64,000 bases of DNA, taken from positions 2,222,490 through 2,286,489 of the forward strand of contig NC_060892.1 of NCBI RefSeq assembly GCF_014805685.1, read 5' to 3'. Positions 60,688 to 64,000 of this stretch are shown in pieces (position 1 is the stretch's first letter; the number at the start of each line of letters is the position of its first letter). The stretch is from Silurus meridionalis. Lineage: Eukaryota; Chordata; Actinopteri; Siluriformes; Siluridae. The notes under the pieces were generated by a model. That model saw only the letters and a list, made by a program, of their open reading frames with translations. It made no database searches and was not told the DNA's origin. Made by a program: the position numbers and the translations under genes.

Positions 60688-61728
60688 GGAAGGAAGGAAG
60701 GAAGGAAGGAGAAAGAAATGAAGGAAGGAAGGAGAAAGAAAACAGAATGAAGGAGAGAAAACAGAAGGAAGGAAGGGAGAAAGAAAAAGAAGGAAGATAG
60801 AAAGATAAAGTAGGTTGGAAAAAGAAAACAGAAGGAAAGAAAAAGAAGGAAGGAGAAAGAAAAGAAAGAGGGAACAAAAAGAAAACAGAAGGAAGGAAGG
60901 AAAGACGAAAATGAAGGAAGGAACGCAAAAAAAAAGGAGAACATCAGTAAGGGAAGGAAAAAGGAAAGTAAGAAAGAAGGAAAGAAATGATTCTAAACTG
61001 TAGCACACATCTGGAGACACACAATTGTACAGAACATCTTGAACTAGAAGACCCCTAACGATGCCCCTGATCCAAAGCCAGCTCCATGAAGGTATGGGTT
61101 GAAGTGGAAGATCTCCTGCTATAGAGCTCTGACCTCAATCCTATTAAACACATGTTGGATGAATTGGAACACTGACTGCACCCCAGTGTTCCTCAAACTA
61201 CACCTATTCTAATAATTAATGCAGCTTTGGTGGTAGCAGCAGCTGGGATTTGAACTTATGACCCTCCGATCAGTCCAACATCTTAAACACTGAGATCTTC
61301 AACACCTATTATGTGAAGTAGATCTTCATGGAGCTGGTTGTATGCAGTGGGGGGGGCCTTATCATGCTGGAACAGCACACCTTCATCTCCACACAATCTA
61401 GTGGAACATCTTCCTAGGAGAGTGGAGGTCATTATAGAAGCAAAAAAAGGACTACATGTGGAATGCTCCGAAAGGAGCTTATGGTCTGGTGTACATCTTA
61501 GATAAGACTCCAAGAGCTGCTCTCATGGATTACGGCCTTAAAACCTCTTCTTTACTGTGCATTTCAGGTCTTCAGGAAGGAAAGCTGAAGCTGTCTCCTC
61601 CACACAGCTGTCCGTCCCGTATCTACAAGCTGATGGTTCGCTGCTGGGCCTCCAGCCCTAAAGACCGAGTGTCCTTCAGCGACATCGTCTCAGCCCTCAG
61701 CGACCCTCCGTCTGAGAGCAAAGTGTGA
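25964..61728 (+). CDS. ptk7: Protein tyrosine kinase 7 (inactive receptor kinase), 20 exons
   Basis: PTK7 is a plasma-membrane co-receptor in Wnt/planar cell polarity signalling whose kinase domain is catalytically dead. Twenty exons with matching GT-AG phases give 1065 residues if three missing bases are allowed for; human PTK7 has 1070 residues and also 20 exons. Order: signal peptide (exon 1), Ig1 (exon 2), Ig2 (3-4), Ig3 (5-6), Ig4 (7), Ig5 (8-9), Ig6 (10-11), Ig7 (12-13), membrane helix (14), juxtamembrane (14-15), kinase-like domain (16-20). The VAIK-type lysine is kept (AVLVKSL), the loop is HRDLAARN, but DFG is ALG, which explains inactivity as in the known family. Frame breaks near 51717, 58807 and 59844, each one base, are described separately. 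Intron 1 is 22.8 kb. Teleosts may have two ptk7 copies; which one this is cannot be told here. Confidence 0.96.
28600..29035 (-). mobile_element. hAT-like element, reverse copy
   Basis: 'gcctctagaggtgaatcactga' and the end 'gatccgacctagctatcggttgacctct' are the reverse of the elements at 20.3 and 48.3 kb. Confidence 0.55.
29560..29745. mobile_element. Family A Tc1-derived element, fragment
   Basis: 'cctccaatcttctgggaagatgttccac' and 'ttttgtggagattcattcaaccacaagggtgg' place it in the family; both termini are missing. Confidence 0.55.
30000..30545. repeat. Copy of the 'aaagtaaatg' dispersed repeat, diverged
   Basis: Segments such as 'tgacgtgtacttcagtaaaaag' and 'ttaagtgcagtagcaaagtatttg' relate it to the family at 3.2 and 47.3 kb. 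Borders are approximate. Confidence 0.4.
31247..32212. repeat. Tandem duplication containing an expanded ~30-bp minisatellite
   Basis: Copy 1 (about 31247-31464) and copy 2 (about 31465-32212) share the same left part ('gtgtaga.cgtggttactttt', 'ctgtacactattactacgc') and right part ('gatgttgtaca..agagatcaacataagc', 'ccctggttaccacatggttg'). Between these lies an array of about 30-nt units (type 'gagcagcggtagaggacgga' + 'ggggtctgcg'): about two units in copy 1 and about twenty in copy 2. Long Pro/Leu-rich frames on the minus strand are products of the array, not genes. Confidence 0.93.
32405..32878. mobile_element. Family A Tc1-derived element
   Basis: Ends 'tattgggacacctgcctttt' and 'caggtgcccacaaacttttgttcat'. 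Interior 'cctgttccagcatgacagtggccctgtgcac' and 'caaaatctagtggaacatcttcccagaag' are well preserved; an AT run is inserted near 32768. Confidence 0.75.
33593..33712. mobile_element. Minimal 120-bp family A element
   Basis: Only the two ends remain: 'tatggacaaaagttttgggacactcgag' and 'ggtcaggtgtccacaaacctttgtccatatagtg', in inverted orientation, with about 60 nt between. Confidence 0.75.
33775..34250 (+). mobile_element. LINE 3' part (RT end and tail)
   Basis: Overlapping frames encode [20 protein letters not shown], then [20 protein letters not shown], then [20 protein letters not shown] and [20 protein letters not shown]. These are the end of the reverse transcriptase and the conserved C-terminal tail of a fish non-LTR retrotransposon. 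A frameshift separates the two halves; the 5' part is absent. The clade (RTE-like is my guess) is uncertain. Confidence 0.8.
34260..35700. other. ptk7 intron 1, repeat-poor stretch; no gene seen
   Basis: Few of the window's repeat families occur here. Base composition is more even than around it. Several short frames exist but none has paired splice sites with a recognisable product. Confidence 0.4.
35716..35942. repeat. Long AT-type microsatellite
   Basis: TATG/TG-rich start grading into about 160 nt of (TA)n with a few TCTATA breaks. The Tyr/Ile frames on both strands are artefacts. Confidence 0.97.
35945..37520. other. ptk7 intron 1; nothing recognised
   Basis: No mobile element family or exon identified. 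A 90-codon open frame at 36502-36774 has no recognisable domain and no splice context that would mark it as an exon. Confidence 0.4.
37500..37810. repeat. Fold-back array of ~21-bp units
   Basis: Direct units of type 'tttctatatttctgaggtaaa' occur about five times at 37598-37725, and reverse-complement units ('aaatatagaaacttacctcag') occur at 37520-37570 and 37737-37800. The whole can fold into a long imperfect hairpin. Confidence 0.85.
38873..39605. mobile_element. Pogo/Tigger-like element, second copy
   Basis: Terminal inverted repeats 'taccgtatttttcagactat' and 'atagtccggaaattacggta', with TA at both borders. Body closely matches the copy at 8.57 kb, including the decayed 'cgatgccaaaagataaactc' segment. 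Confidence 0.85.
39606..41890. other. ptk7 intron 1; nothing recognised
   Basis: No exon or named repeat seen. AT-rich, with a polyA/T-rich patch near 41080-41180. Confidence 0.4.
41892..42577 (+). mobile_element. Pogo/Tigger-like element with transposase remnant
   Basis: Ends 'ccgtattttccggaccataa' and 'atagtccggtaattacggta'. On the + strand a frame (42131-42439) reads [17 protein letters not shown], then [11 protein letters not shown], then [18 protein letters not shown], matching the DDE_1-type catalytic part of pogo/Tigger transposases. Only this central part is present, so it is inactive. Confidence 0.88.
43706..43965. mobile_element. Family A Tc1-derived element, partial
   Basis: 'gatcagagctttatagcaggagatcttcc', 'gtattgtcatgctggaacagg' and end 'aaccacatatggctgg...caggtgtccc'. 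Confidence 0.65.
44011..44180 (+). repeat. tRNA-derived SINE
   Basis: 'tttagtggttaaggcattgg' resembles an A-box region, 'ccttaattcaaatcccagc' a B box, then 'cctgggcccctgagcaa' and a tail 'ccaaacgccataaatgtaaa'. Confidence 0.75.
44190..47100. other. ptk7 intron 1; nothing recognised
   Basis: AT-rich 44.5-45.4 kb and 45.8-46.4 kb. The more GC-balanced part at 45.43-45.8 kb has overlapping open frames on both strands but no recognisable product or paired splice sites. Confidence 0.4.
47103..47164. repeat. (CA)n microsatellite
   Basis: About 31 uninterrupted CA units. Confidence 0.97.
47340..47885 (-). repeat. Reverse copy of the 3.2-kb dispersed repeat
   Basis: 'gtatccaaagtgctatgatttattataac', 'gtgtgttgtggtgagttcttgtctggag' and 'gaattacatttacttccttgctgtcac' are the reverse of landmarks at 3229-3840. 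Confidence 0.65.
48290..48699 (+). mobile_element. hAT-like element, both ends present
   Basis: Starts 'gaggtcaaccgattgtgg' and ends 'gatgaatcggtcgacctc', an inverted pair. Internal 'gtgtcagtgattcgcctctagaggccgccctcgtaatgac' matches the copies at 20.3 and 28.6 kb. It ends about 110 nt before ptk7 exon 2. Confidence 0.7.
48810..49106 (+). CDS. ptk7: ptk7 exon 2 (Ig1)
   Basis: Acceptor 'tttcctctcag', donor 'aaat|gtaagt'. Encodes the first Ig domain: cysteines in MLRCEV and NFQCVAV, tryptophan in YSWLHN, and N-glycosylation sequons NRT and NTS. Closes the signal-peptide exon in phase. Confidence 0.95.
49555..49657 (+). CDS. ptk7: ptk7 exon 3 (Ig2, first half)
   Basis: Encodes [20 protein letters not shown] and [12 protein letters not shown], close to the known family sequence with PASEAEI and DGHPRPT. 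Donor 'cgcg|gtgaga'. Confidence 0.95.
49847..50225. mobile_element. Family A Tc1-derived element in ptk7 intron 3
   Basis: Starts 'acaccatatgggcaaaagcag'; interior 'cctgttccagcatgacaatacccctgtgcac' and 'ccacaaaatctagtcttcccagaagag'. Far end eroded. Confidence 0.7.
50483..50667 (+). CDS. ptk7: ptk7 exon 4 (Ig2, second half)
   Basis: Acceptor 'aatcctgcag', donor 'atag|gtgcgg'. Encodes the RWYRDG tryptophan strand and [20 protein letters not shown] with sequon NFT. Confidence 0.95.
50756..50903 (+). CDS. ptk7: ptk7 exon 5 (Ig3, first half)
   Basis: Acceptor 'cctgtggtag', donor 'tcg|gtgtgt'. Encodes [20 protein letters not shown] and [15 protein letters not shown], with Cys and Trp of the fold and sequon NKS. 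Confidence 0.95.
50989..51119 (+). CDS. ptk7: ptk7 exon 6 (Ig3, second half)
   Basis: Acceptor 'gtctccacag', 85 nt after exon 5; donor 'gcag|gtgaat'. Encodes [20 protein letters not shown] and RYRCVAQG. Confidence 0.95.
51650..51915 (+). CDS. ptk7: ptk7 exon 7 (Ig4), with a one-base frame break
   Basis: Acceptor 'cctctggcag', donor 'ggcca|gtcagt'. Reads [23 protein letters not shown] in the entry frame, then the homology ([25 protein letters not shown]) continues in another frame. Exactly one base is missing between the cysteine codon (51715-51717) and 51735, since 17 nt stand where six codons are expected. The exit phase fits exon 8 only in the second frame. Confidence 0.93.
52010..52149 (+). 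CDS. ptk7: ptk7 exon 8 (Ig5, first half)
   Basis: Acceptor 'ttgctcatcag', donor 'gag|gtgagt'. Encodes [20 protein letters not shown], then [18 protein letters not shown], close to the family's DSQLEEG...WYRN segment. Ends in phase 0. Confidence 0.95.
52190..53280. other. ptk7 intron 8; no named repeat
   Basis: About 1.1 kb of intron. The 52240-52340 part is an imperfect run of 'cgatacgatgcaatacgatg'-like units near 52270-52330. No exon seen. Confidence 0.4.
53285..53309 (+). repeat. (GT)n run next to ptk7 exon 9 acceptor
   Basis: About 12 GT units end at 53309, followed by 'acag' and the exon at 53314. Confidence 0.95.
53314..53449 (+). CDS. ptk7: ptk7 exon 9 (Ig5, second half)
   Basis: Encodes [20 protein letters not shown] and [27 protein letters not shown] is nearly identical to the family. 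Donor 'ttgg|gtaaga'. Confidence 0.96.
53642..53761 (+). CDS. ptk7: ptk7 exon 10 (Ig6, first half)
   Basis: Acceptor 'cactcttcag', donor 'gctg|gtgtgt'. Encodes [20 protein letters not shown] and [20 protein letters not shown]. Confidence 0.95.
54390..54434 (+). repeat. (GT)n microsatellite 60 nt before ptk7 exon 11
   Basis: About 22 GT units with a 'ggg' break near the end; acceptor follows at 54494. Confidence 0.95.
54495..54644 (+). CDS. ptk7: ptk7 exon 11 (Ig6, second half)
   Basis: Acceptor 'ccccctgcag', donor 'gcag|gtaaaa'. Encodes [20 protein letters not shown] and [23 protein letters not shown] run (54659-54706) follows the donor. Confidence 0.96.
54720..55090 (+). repeat. Dispersed fish repeat ('gaggaaccaga' family)
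   Basis: 'gtggtgaaggaagaactgcctgag', 'aggaagaaaccttgagaggaaccag' and 'acccatcctcagcacc' as in the 13.95-kb copy. Confidence 0.65.
55425..55815 (-). mobile_element. Tc1-like transposon remnant (N-terminal transposase part)
   Basis: Minus-strand frame encodes [20 protein letters not shown], then [20 protein letters not shown] and [18 protein letters not shown], the DNA-binding half of a Tc1-type transposase. The catalytic half is missing. It lies in ptk7 intron 11. Confidence 0.85.
56129..56273 (+). CDS. ptk7: ptk7 exon 12 (Ig7, first half)
   Basis: Acceptor 'gtttctttag', donor 'agcag|gtaaaa'. Encodes [20 protein letters not shown], then [20 protein letters not shown]. The stretch equals the family's [13 protein letters not shown] and GDPKPLIQWK. 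Confidence 0.96.
56340..56452. mobile_element. Family A Tc1-derived element, fragment
   Basis: Starts 'aacaaaagtttgtggacacat' and has 'cattcagacacaagggtcttgataaagtcagg'; cut short just before the TG run of exon 13. Confidence 0.55.
56489..56554 (+). repeat. (TG)n microsatellite abutting ptk7 exon 13 acceptor
   Basis: About 33 TG units end six bases before the exon; only 'ataaag' lies between the run and the exon at 56561. Confidence 0.97.
56561..56688 (+). CDS. ptk7: ptk7 exon 13 (Ig7, second half)
   Basis: Acceptor 'gataaag', a weak site with no pyrimidine tract; donor 'gtgg|gtgagt'. Encodes [20 protein letters not shown] and [20 protein letters not shown], nearly identical to the family. 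Confidence 0.96.
56970..57320. mobile_element. Family A Tc1-derived element, partial
   Basis: 'aaggtgtttggacacctgaccat', 'gaacatcccattccacattgag', 'gatgttccattagattttg' and 'gtgcacaggggcattgtcatgctg'. Right terminus replaced by the SINE that follows. Confidence 0.65.
57325..57498 (+). repeat. tRNA-derived SINE
   Basis: 'gaaggtcacaagttcaaatcc' (B box), 'ctgggcccttgagcaaggccc' and 'gaagggcatctgcgaaatggc'. Confidence 0.75.
57500..57800 (+). mobile_element. Mariner-like transposon remnant
   Basis: Starts with 'cgaggtggtatcaaaaggtttgg', a mariner-type end. Two frames carry transposase pieces: [17 protein letters not shown] in one, and MLIVF...[17 protein letters not shown] in another, which correspond to the catalytic middle of mariner transposases. 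Frameshifted and internally deleted. Confidence 0.75.
58015..58215 (+). CDS. ptk7: ptk7 exon 14 (membrane helix)
   Basis: Acceptor 'gtggttgtag', donor 'aatg|gtgtgt'. Encodes the short stalk, the helix [20 protein letters not shown] and the basic stop-transfer [11 protein letters not shown], ending [28 protein letters not shown] is family-identical. Confidence 0.97.
58355..58460. mobile_element. Family A Tc1-derived element, fragment
   Basis: 'acaatatggacaaaagcactgggacaactgac' start with 'tatgtggttcttccacaaactgttac'; the rest is missing. Confidence 0.6.
58516..58674 (+). CDS. ptk7: ptk7 exon 15 (juxtamembrane)
   Basis: Acceptor 'tctcctacag', donor 'ctgg|gtattg'. Encodes [20 protein letters not shown], then a Ser-rich stretch and [11 protein letters not shown], leading into the glycine loop of the kinase-like domain. 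Confidence 0.95.
58793..59021 (+). CDS. ptk7: ptk7 exon 16 (glycine loop, VAIK lysine), one-base frame break
   Basis: Acceptor 'tgttcctcag', donor 'catg|gtgagt'. It begins GKGEFG, then the frame shifts at the GGG run 58807-58809; where the family has FGEV the next codon is read as AGG and a stop TGA follows at 58828-58830. The homologous frame resumes with [20 protein letters not shown] and runs to [15 protein letters not shown]. Confidence 0.95.
59160..59400. mobile_element. Family A Tc1-derived element, partial
   Basis: 'gagctctgacctcatccctattaaacaggatgaatg', 'gtacctgactttactaac' and 'ccacaaaatctagtgaaacatcttcccagaagag'; the terminus reads only to 'agcacatacc'. Confidence 0.65.
59797..59876 (+). 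CDS. ptk7: ptk7 exon 17, one-base frame break
   Basis: Acceptor 'tcttccttag', donor 'gaag|gtaaaa'. Encodes [16 protein letters not shown]; the next codon in frame is TGA (59845-59847). With one more base at 59844 it would read on to the SLSTKQK segment of the family and the phase would fit exon 18. Length is 80 nt where 81 is expected. Confidence 0.93.
59985..60136 (+). CDS. ptk7: ptk7 exon 18 (catalytic loop, ALG)
   Basis: Acceptor 'gtgttcccag', donor 'ccag|gtacac'. Encodes [20 protein letters not shown], then [20 protein letters not shown] and [10 protein letters not shown]. The DFG motif is ALG, so the metal-binding aspartate is absent, the known pseudokinase mark of PTK7. Confidence 0.97.
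60137..60323 (+). promoter_or_regulatory. ptk7 intron 18 with AC repeat at donor and TG repeat at acceptor
   Basis: The 187-nt intron starts 'gtac', continuing in an AC run (60139-60163) and ends with a 75-nt TG run (60247-60321) followed at once by 'ag'. The two runs are complementary in RNA and could pair, bringing the splice sites together. There is no polypyrimidine tract. Confidence 0.8.
60324..60502 (+). CDS. ptk7: ptk7 exon 19 (kinase-like C-lobe)
   Basis: Encodes [20 protein letters not shown], then [20 protein letters not shown]. The activation-segment SPE of the family is PSE here. Donor 'gaag|gtaaga'. Confidence 0.96.
60503..60995. repeat. Polypurine (GGAA/GAAA)n tract in ptk7 intron 19
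   Basis: Almost 500 nt of the + strand is A/G with few pyrimidines, made of shuffled GGAA, GAAA and GAGGAAGG units, with a pure (GAAA)n block at 60644-60686. Long Ser/Phe/Leu frames on the minus strand are artefacts. Confidence 0.95.
61015..61470. mobile_element. Family A Tc1-derived element with inserted SINE piece
   Basis: 'gacacacaattgtacagaacatc', 'aagccagctccatgaagg', 'gagctctgacctcaatccta' and 'caatctagtggaacatcttcctag' are family A marks. A segment at 61215-61300 ('agctgggatttgaacttatgacc', 'cttaaacactgagat') is SINE-like and interrupts it. Confidence 0.6.
61568..61728 (+). CDS. ptk7: ptk7 exon 20 (last exon)
   Basis: Acceptor 'gcatttcag'; encodes [20 protein letters not shown], then [20 protein letters not shown] and ends SESKV with TGA at 61726-61728. 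RCWA.SPKDR.SFS.I is the kinase C-lobe end of the family. Confidence 0.96.
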
Positions 61729-61838
61729 GCGAGGGTCCTCCTCCTACAGGACTTTCACCTCTATAATGTTTAGCTGTTTAGAAGAAGCTCCAGCGTCCTT
61801 CTCAAAGGATGAACACACTGCTTCTGAACAAAAAGCTG

Positions 61839-61881
<43 letters not shown>

Positions 61882-62540
61882 TAATTGAGTCTCTTTTCTA
61901 TCTGATGCTGGAATGAACAAATGCAAGCGTCAAGTCTCCGTCCTGAGCCTGATTCGTGGACGGAAAGCCCATGTGACCTCTCGCTGTCGAGCAGGAAGCG
62001 AAAGTTCTCTCACACCAAGTGCATTTCTTTTAAAGACTCTTAAACCCCACGCACTGATCCGTCATTTTTGTATTATAGAAGGATTTGCTCCAGGAACCTC
62101 ATCACCGATTCAGAAGGTCCTGTTTTTTTTATATATATATTCATATTTGTACTGTACAGAAGGGAACTGTTTATATTCCACATCTTGTTCCTTAGTTAGT
62201 TCGTCTTGTTTTTAAAAAAAAATCCACATTAAACCTGGACGTAAAGTGATAAAGGTTATAAACGTGAAAAGACGTGTAAAACGTGCCATCGACGTGATGG
62301 AATTTCAGCTCCAGTGCAGAGTAACGATGAAGGATAACCTTATTATACGCTGAACGTCGTGTGTTTGATGTTTTGTTTTATACAGTAGATTTGTTTTCTA
62401 TTCTCCAATTACTGTTACTGATGTACACTTTTTTTATTTTGATAAAAACCTGGAAAAATAACATTTAAAAAAAAAAATGTGAGCCACAAAATCTGGCATA
62501 TGAACTGCTGATGATAATAAAGGTTCACTTTTTCACGATG
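61729..62540 (+). other. ptk7 3' UTR with poly(A) signal
   Basis: No further coding frame. A GT run lies at 61841-61877. The signal AATAAA at 62516-62521 is followed by 'ggttcactttttcacgatg' and a GT-rich stretch ('tttgtataatcagtgtaaaag'), so cleavage near 62535-62540 is likely, giving an 0.8-kb 3' UTR. Confidence 0.75.
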
Positions 62541-62634
62541 CCGGTCCTCTATTTATTTATTTTGTATAATCAGTGTAAAAGATCTTTCTAGGTTCCTTCA
62601 ACAGGACCTGAGAAACACGGAGATACAGACACAC

Positions 62635-63040
62635 ATACACTGATCAGCATAACATTATGAGCACCTGACTAATATTGTGTTGTGGTTTGTTGCTGCTGAA
62701 ACAGTTGTCGAGCATCAACAGCATGAACTTCTTCAGCAGTATGAGCTACAGGAGCTCGTCTGTTGGATCGGAACCACACGGACCAGCCTTCGCTCCTCAC
62801 GTGCGTCGATGATGCTCGGCCACCCACGACCCCTGAGCACTTTTGATAGATACTGACCACTGCAGACCAGGAACATCTCACAAGAGCTGCAGTTTTGGAG
62901 ACGCTCTGACCCAGTCGTCTAGACGTCACGATTTCTCAAACTCTCTCAAATCCTAACGCTCGCCCATTTTTTTCTGTTTCTAACAACAACTTTGAGGACG
63001 AAATGTTCACTCGCTGCCTAATAAATACCACACAATACGC
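62635..63040 (-). mobile_element. Tc1-like transposon deletion derivative
   Basis: The left end 'cactgatcagcataacattatgagcacctgac' is a Tc1-type terminus. Minus-strand frame encodes [20 protein letters not shown], then WSAVVSIYQKCS and RSNRRAPVAHTAEEVHA, the DNA-binding half with part of the linker. The catalytic half is deleted. Confidence 0.85.
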
Positions 63041-63084
63041 CATAATTAGAGCAGATGGTACTCGTACCACTTTACAGTAAATAA

Positions 63085-63260
63085 ATGGATGAAGGAAGAG
63101 ATGGGTAGATAGATGAATGGAGAGCTGAATGAAGAAAGGTGGACAGATAGGTAGATGGATGAAGATATGAAGAGATGGATGGATGGATAGATAGATAGCT
63201 GGATTGAGAGCTGAATGAAGAAAGATAGACAGACGGGTGGACAGATAGGTGGATCGAGAG
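63085..63260. repeat. Degenerate GATA/GATG-type repeat
   Basis: Imperfect 'gatggatggatagatagatag' and 'agctgaatgaagaaag.tagacag' units, twice in about 60 nt. No coding content. Confidence 0.7.
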
Positions 63261-63537
63261 ATGAGAGAGACCGCGTCTATTAAAAGCACTAACACTGCTC
63301 AGCCGCTAGAGGGCGATCTTGACCTATATTTGAGTGTGGCTTTAATAAATAATTATAATAATAATATTTAAAGCTTATTTTTAATTACAACTATTATAAT
63401 TTTGATAATAAAAATAAGCTGAGGCAAATTCCCTTTCTTATTAGACAATTTTTCAATAAATTAGTAACTTCTATCGTATACAAAAAACATAAACAAACTG
63501 CACTCAAACCAAACTTACATTTAAATCAGTAGTAGTT

Positions 63538-63540
<3 letters not shown>

Positions 63541-63577
<37 letters not shown>
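63541..63577. repeat. (ATT)n microsatellite
   Basis: About 12 ATT units. Confidence 0.95.
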
Positions 63578-63707
63578 GTTTCACCATTCTGAAAAGATCA
63601 AAGAGTTTATTGTTAGTAACATCTCAATGTCTGTATGGAATTAAAAACTGTCTGCCTGAATTACAAGAATCATCATGTCAGAAGGTGAGCACCCATGAAG
63701 AGCTTGC

Positions 63708-63708
<1 letters not shown>

Positions 63709-63761
<53 letters not shown>
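63709..63761. repeat. (GT)n microsatellite
   Basis: About 26 GT units, no exon found beside it. Confidence 0.95.
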
Positions 63762-63762
<1 letters not shown>

Positions 63763-63934
63763 TGGGTGGGTGGAAAAGATGAGCATGTTGGTGTTGGTGC
63801 ACTGAGAAAAATCCAGCAGTTACACACCAGAATAACCAGCCGGCTGTGGGAGATTATGAGCATCTATGATATTCCACAGTACATAAGGTTCCATTTATTT
63901 CATTTCAATTTGATGAAATGATTAAGATGATGTT

Positions 63935-64000
63935 CAGGAACCCAGTGGTGGGTCGTGTATTTCACTCCCAGGCCTTCAGTGGTGTCCTCCCTGAATCGAT
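63935..64000 (+). repeat. Start of another copy of the 9.73-kb repeat
   Basis: 'gtcgtgtatttcactcccaggccttcagtggtgtc' matches the start of the repeat at 9730; it runs off the right edge. Confidence 0.55.

Noticed and set aside
60342..61020. Long Phe/Ser/Leu frames of 159-200 codons on the minus strand
   Set aside because: Reverse of the polypurine tract in ptk7 intron 19 and overlapping real ptk7 exon 19 on the other strand.

Overview
The window looks like vertebrate, most probably teleost, nuclear DNA. Its genes have many short exons with GT-AG introns. Most of the sequence is intron or intergenic DNA filled with fish-type repeats: Tc1/mariner remnants, pogo/Tigger-like elements, a tRNA-derived SINE, LINE 3' fragments and many long CA/GT, AT, GATA and GA microsatellites. 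The repeat mix resembles an ostariophysan fish, perhaps a catfish, but that is an inference from remembered repeat consensus, not a match I could run. No prokaryotic features, CRISPR arrays or rRNA genes were seen.

Three protein-coding genes, all on the + strand, can be assembled exon by exon. (1) The C-terminal end of kinesin light chain 4 (klc4): three exons, 5760-7712, with the rest of the gene not found and probably left of the window. (2) A complete SOUL/HEBP-family heme-binding protein gene: non-coding first exon near 10.86-10.98 kb and five coding exons, 15657-21368, giving a 249-residue product. (3) A complete ptk7 gene (protein tyrosine kinase 7, a Wnt/planar cell polarity co-receptor pseudokinase): signal-peptide exon at 25964-26048, a 22.8-kb first intron, then 19 exons from 48810 to 61728. 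These encode seven Ig domains, one membrane helix and a kinase-like domain, about 1065 residues if three single-base gaps are allowed for. klc4 next to ptk7 matches the order known at human 6p21, where MRPL2 lies between them; here a SOUL gene lies between and no mrpl2 was seen.

The ptk7 reading frame is broken three times, each time by one missing base at or beside a short homopolymer (near 51717, 58807 and 59844). All else in the gene is intact, so consensus errors are the likeliest cause, with real decay as the alternative. Several acceptors in all three genes are preceded directly by long TG repeats. The 187-nt intron 18 of ptk7 has an AC repeat at its donor and a TG repeat at its acceptor, so the ends could pair in RNA.

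Layout: 1-5.7 kb, repeats left of the klc4 exons; 5.7-7.8 kb, klc4 3' end; 7.8-10.8 kb, mobile elements, including a Tigger-like element nested in a Tc1-like one; 10.8-21.5 kb, SOUL gene, with a GATA-type satellite in its first intron; 21.5-25.4 kb, repeats; 25.4-26.05 kb, ptk7 promoter and exon 1; 26-48.8 kb, ptk7 intron 1 with a minisatellite, AT tract, fold-back tandem repeat and transposon remnants; 48.8-62.5 kb, the remaining ptk7 exons and 3' UTR; 62.6-64 kb, repeats.
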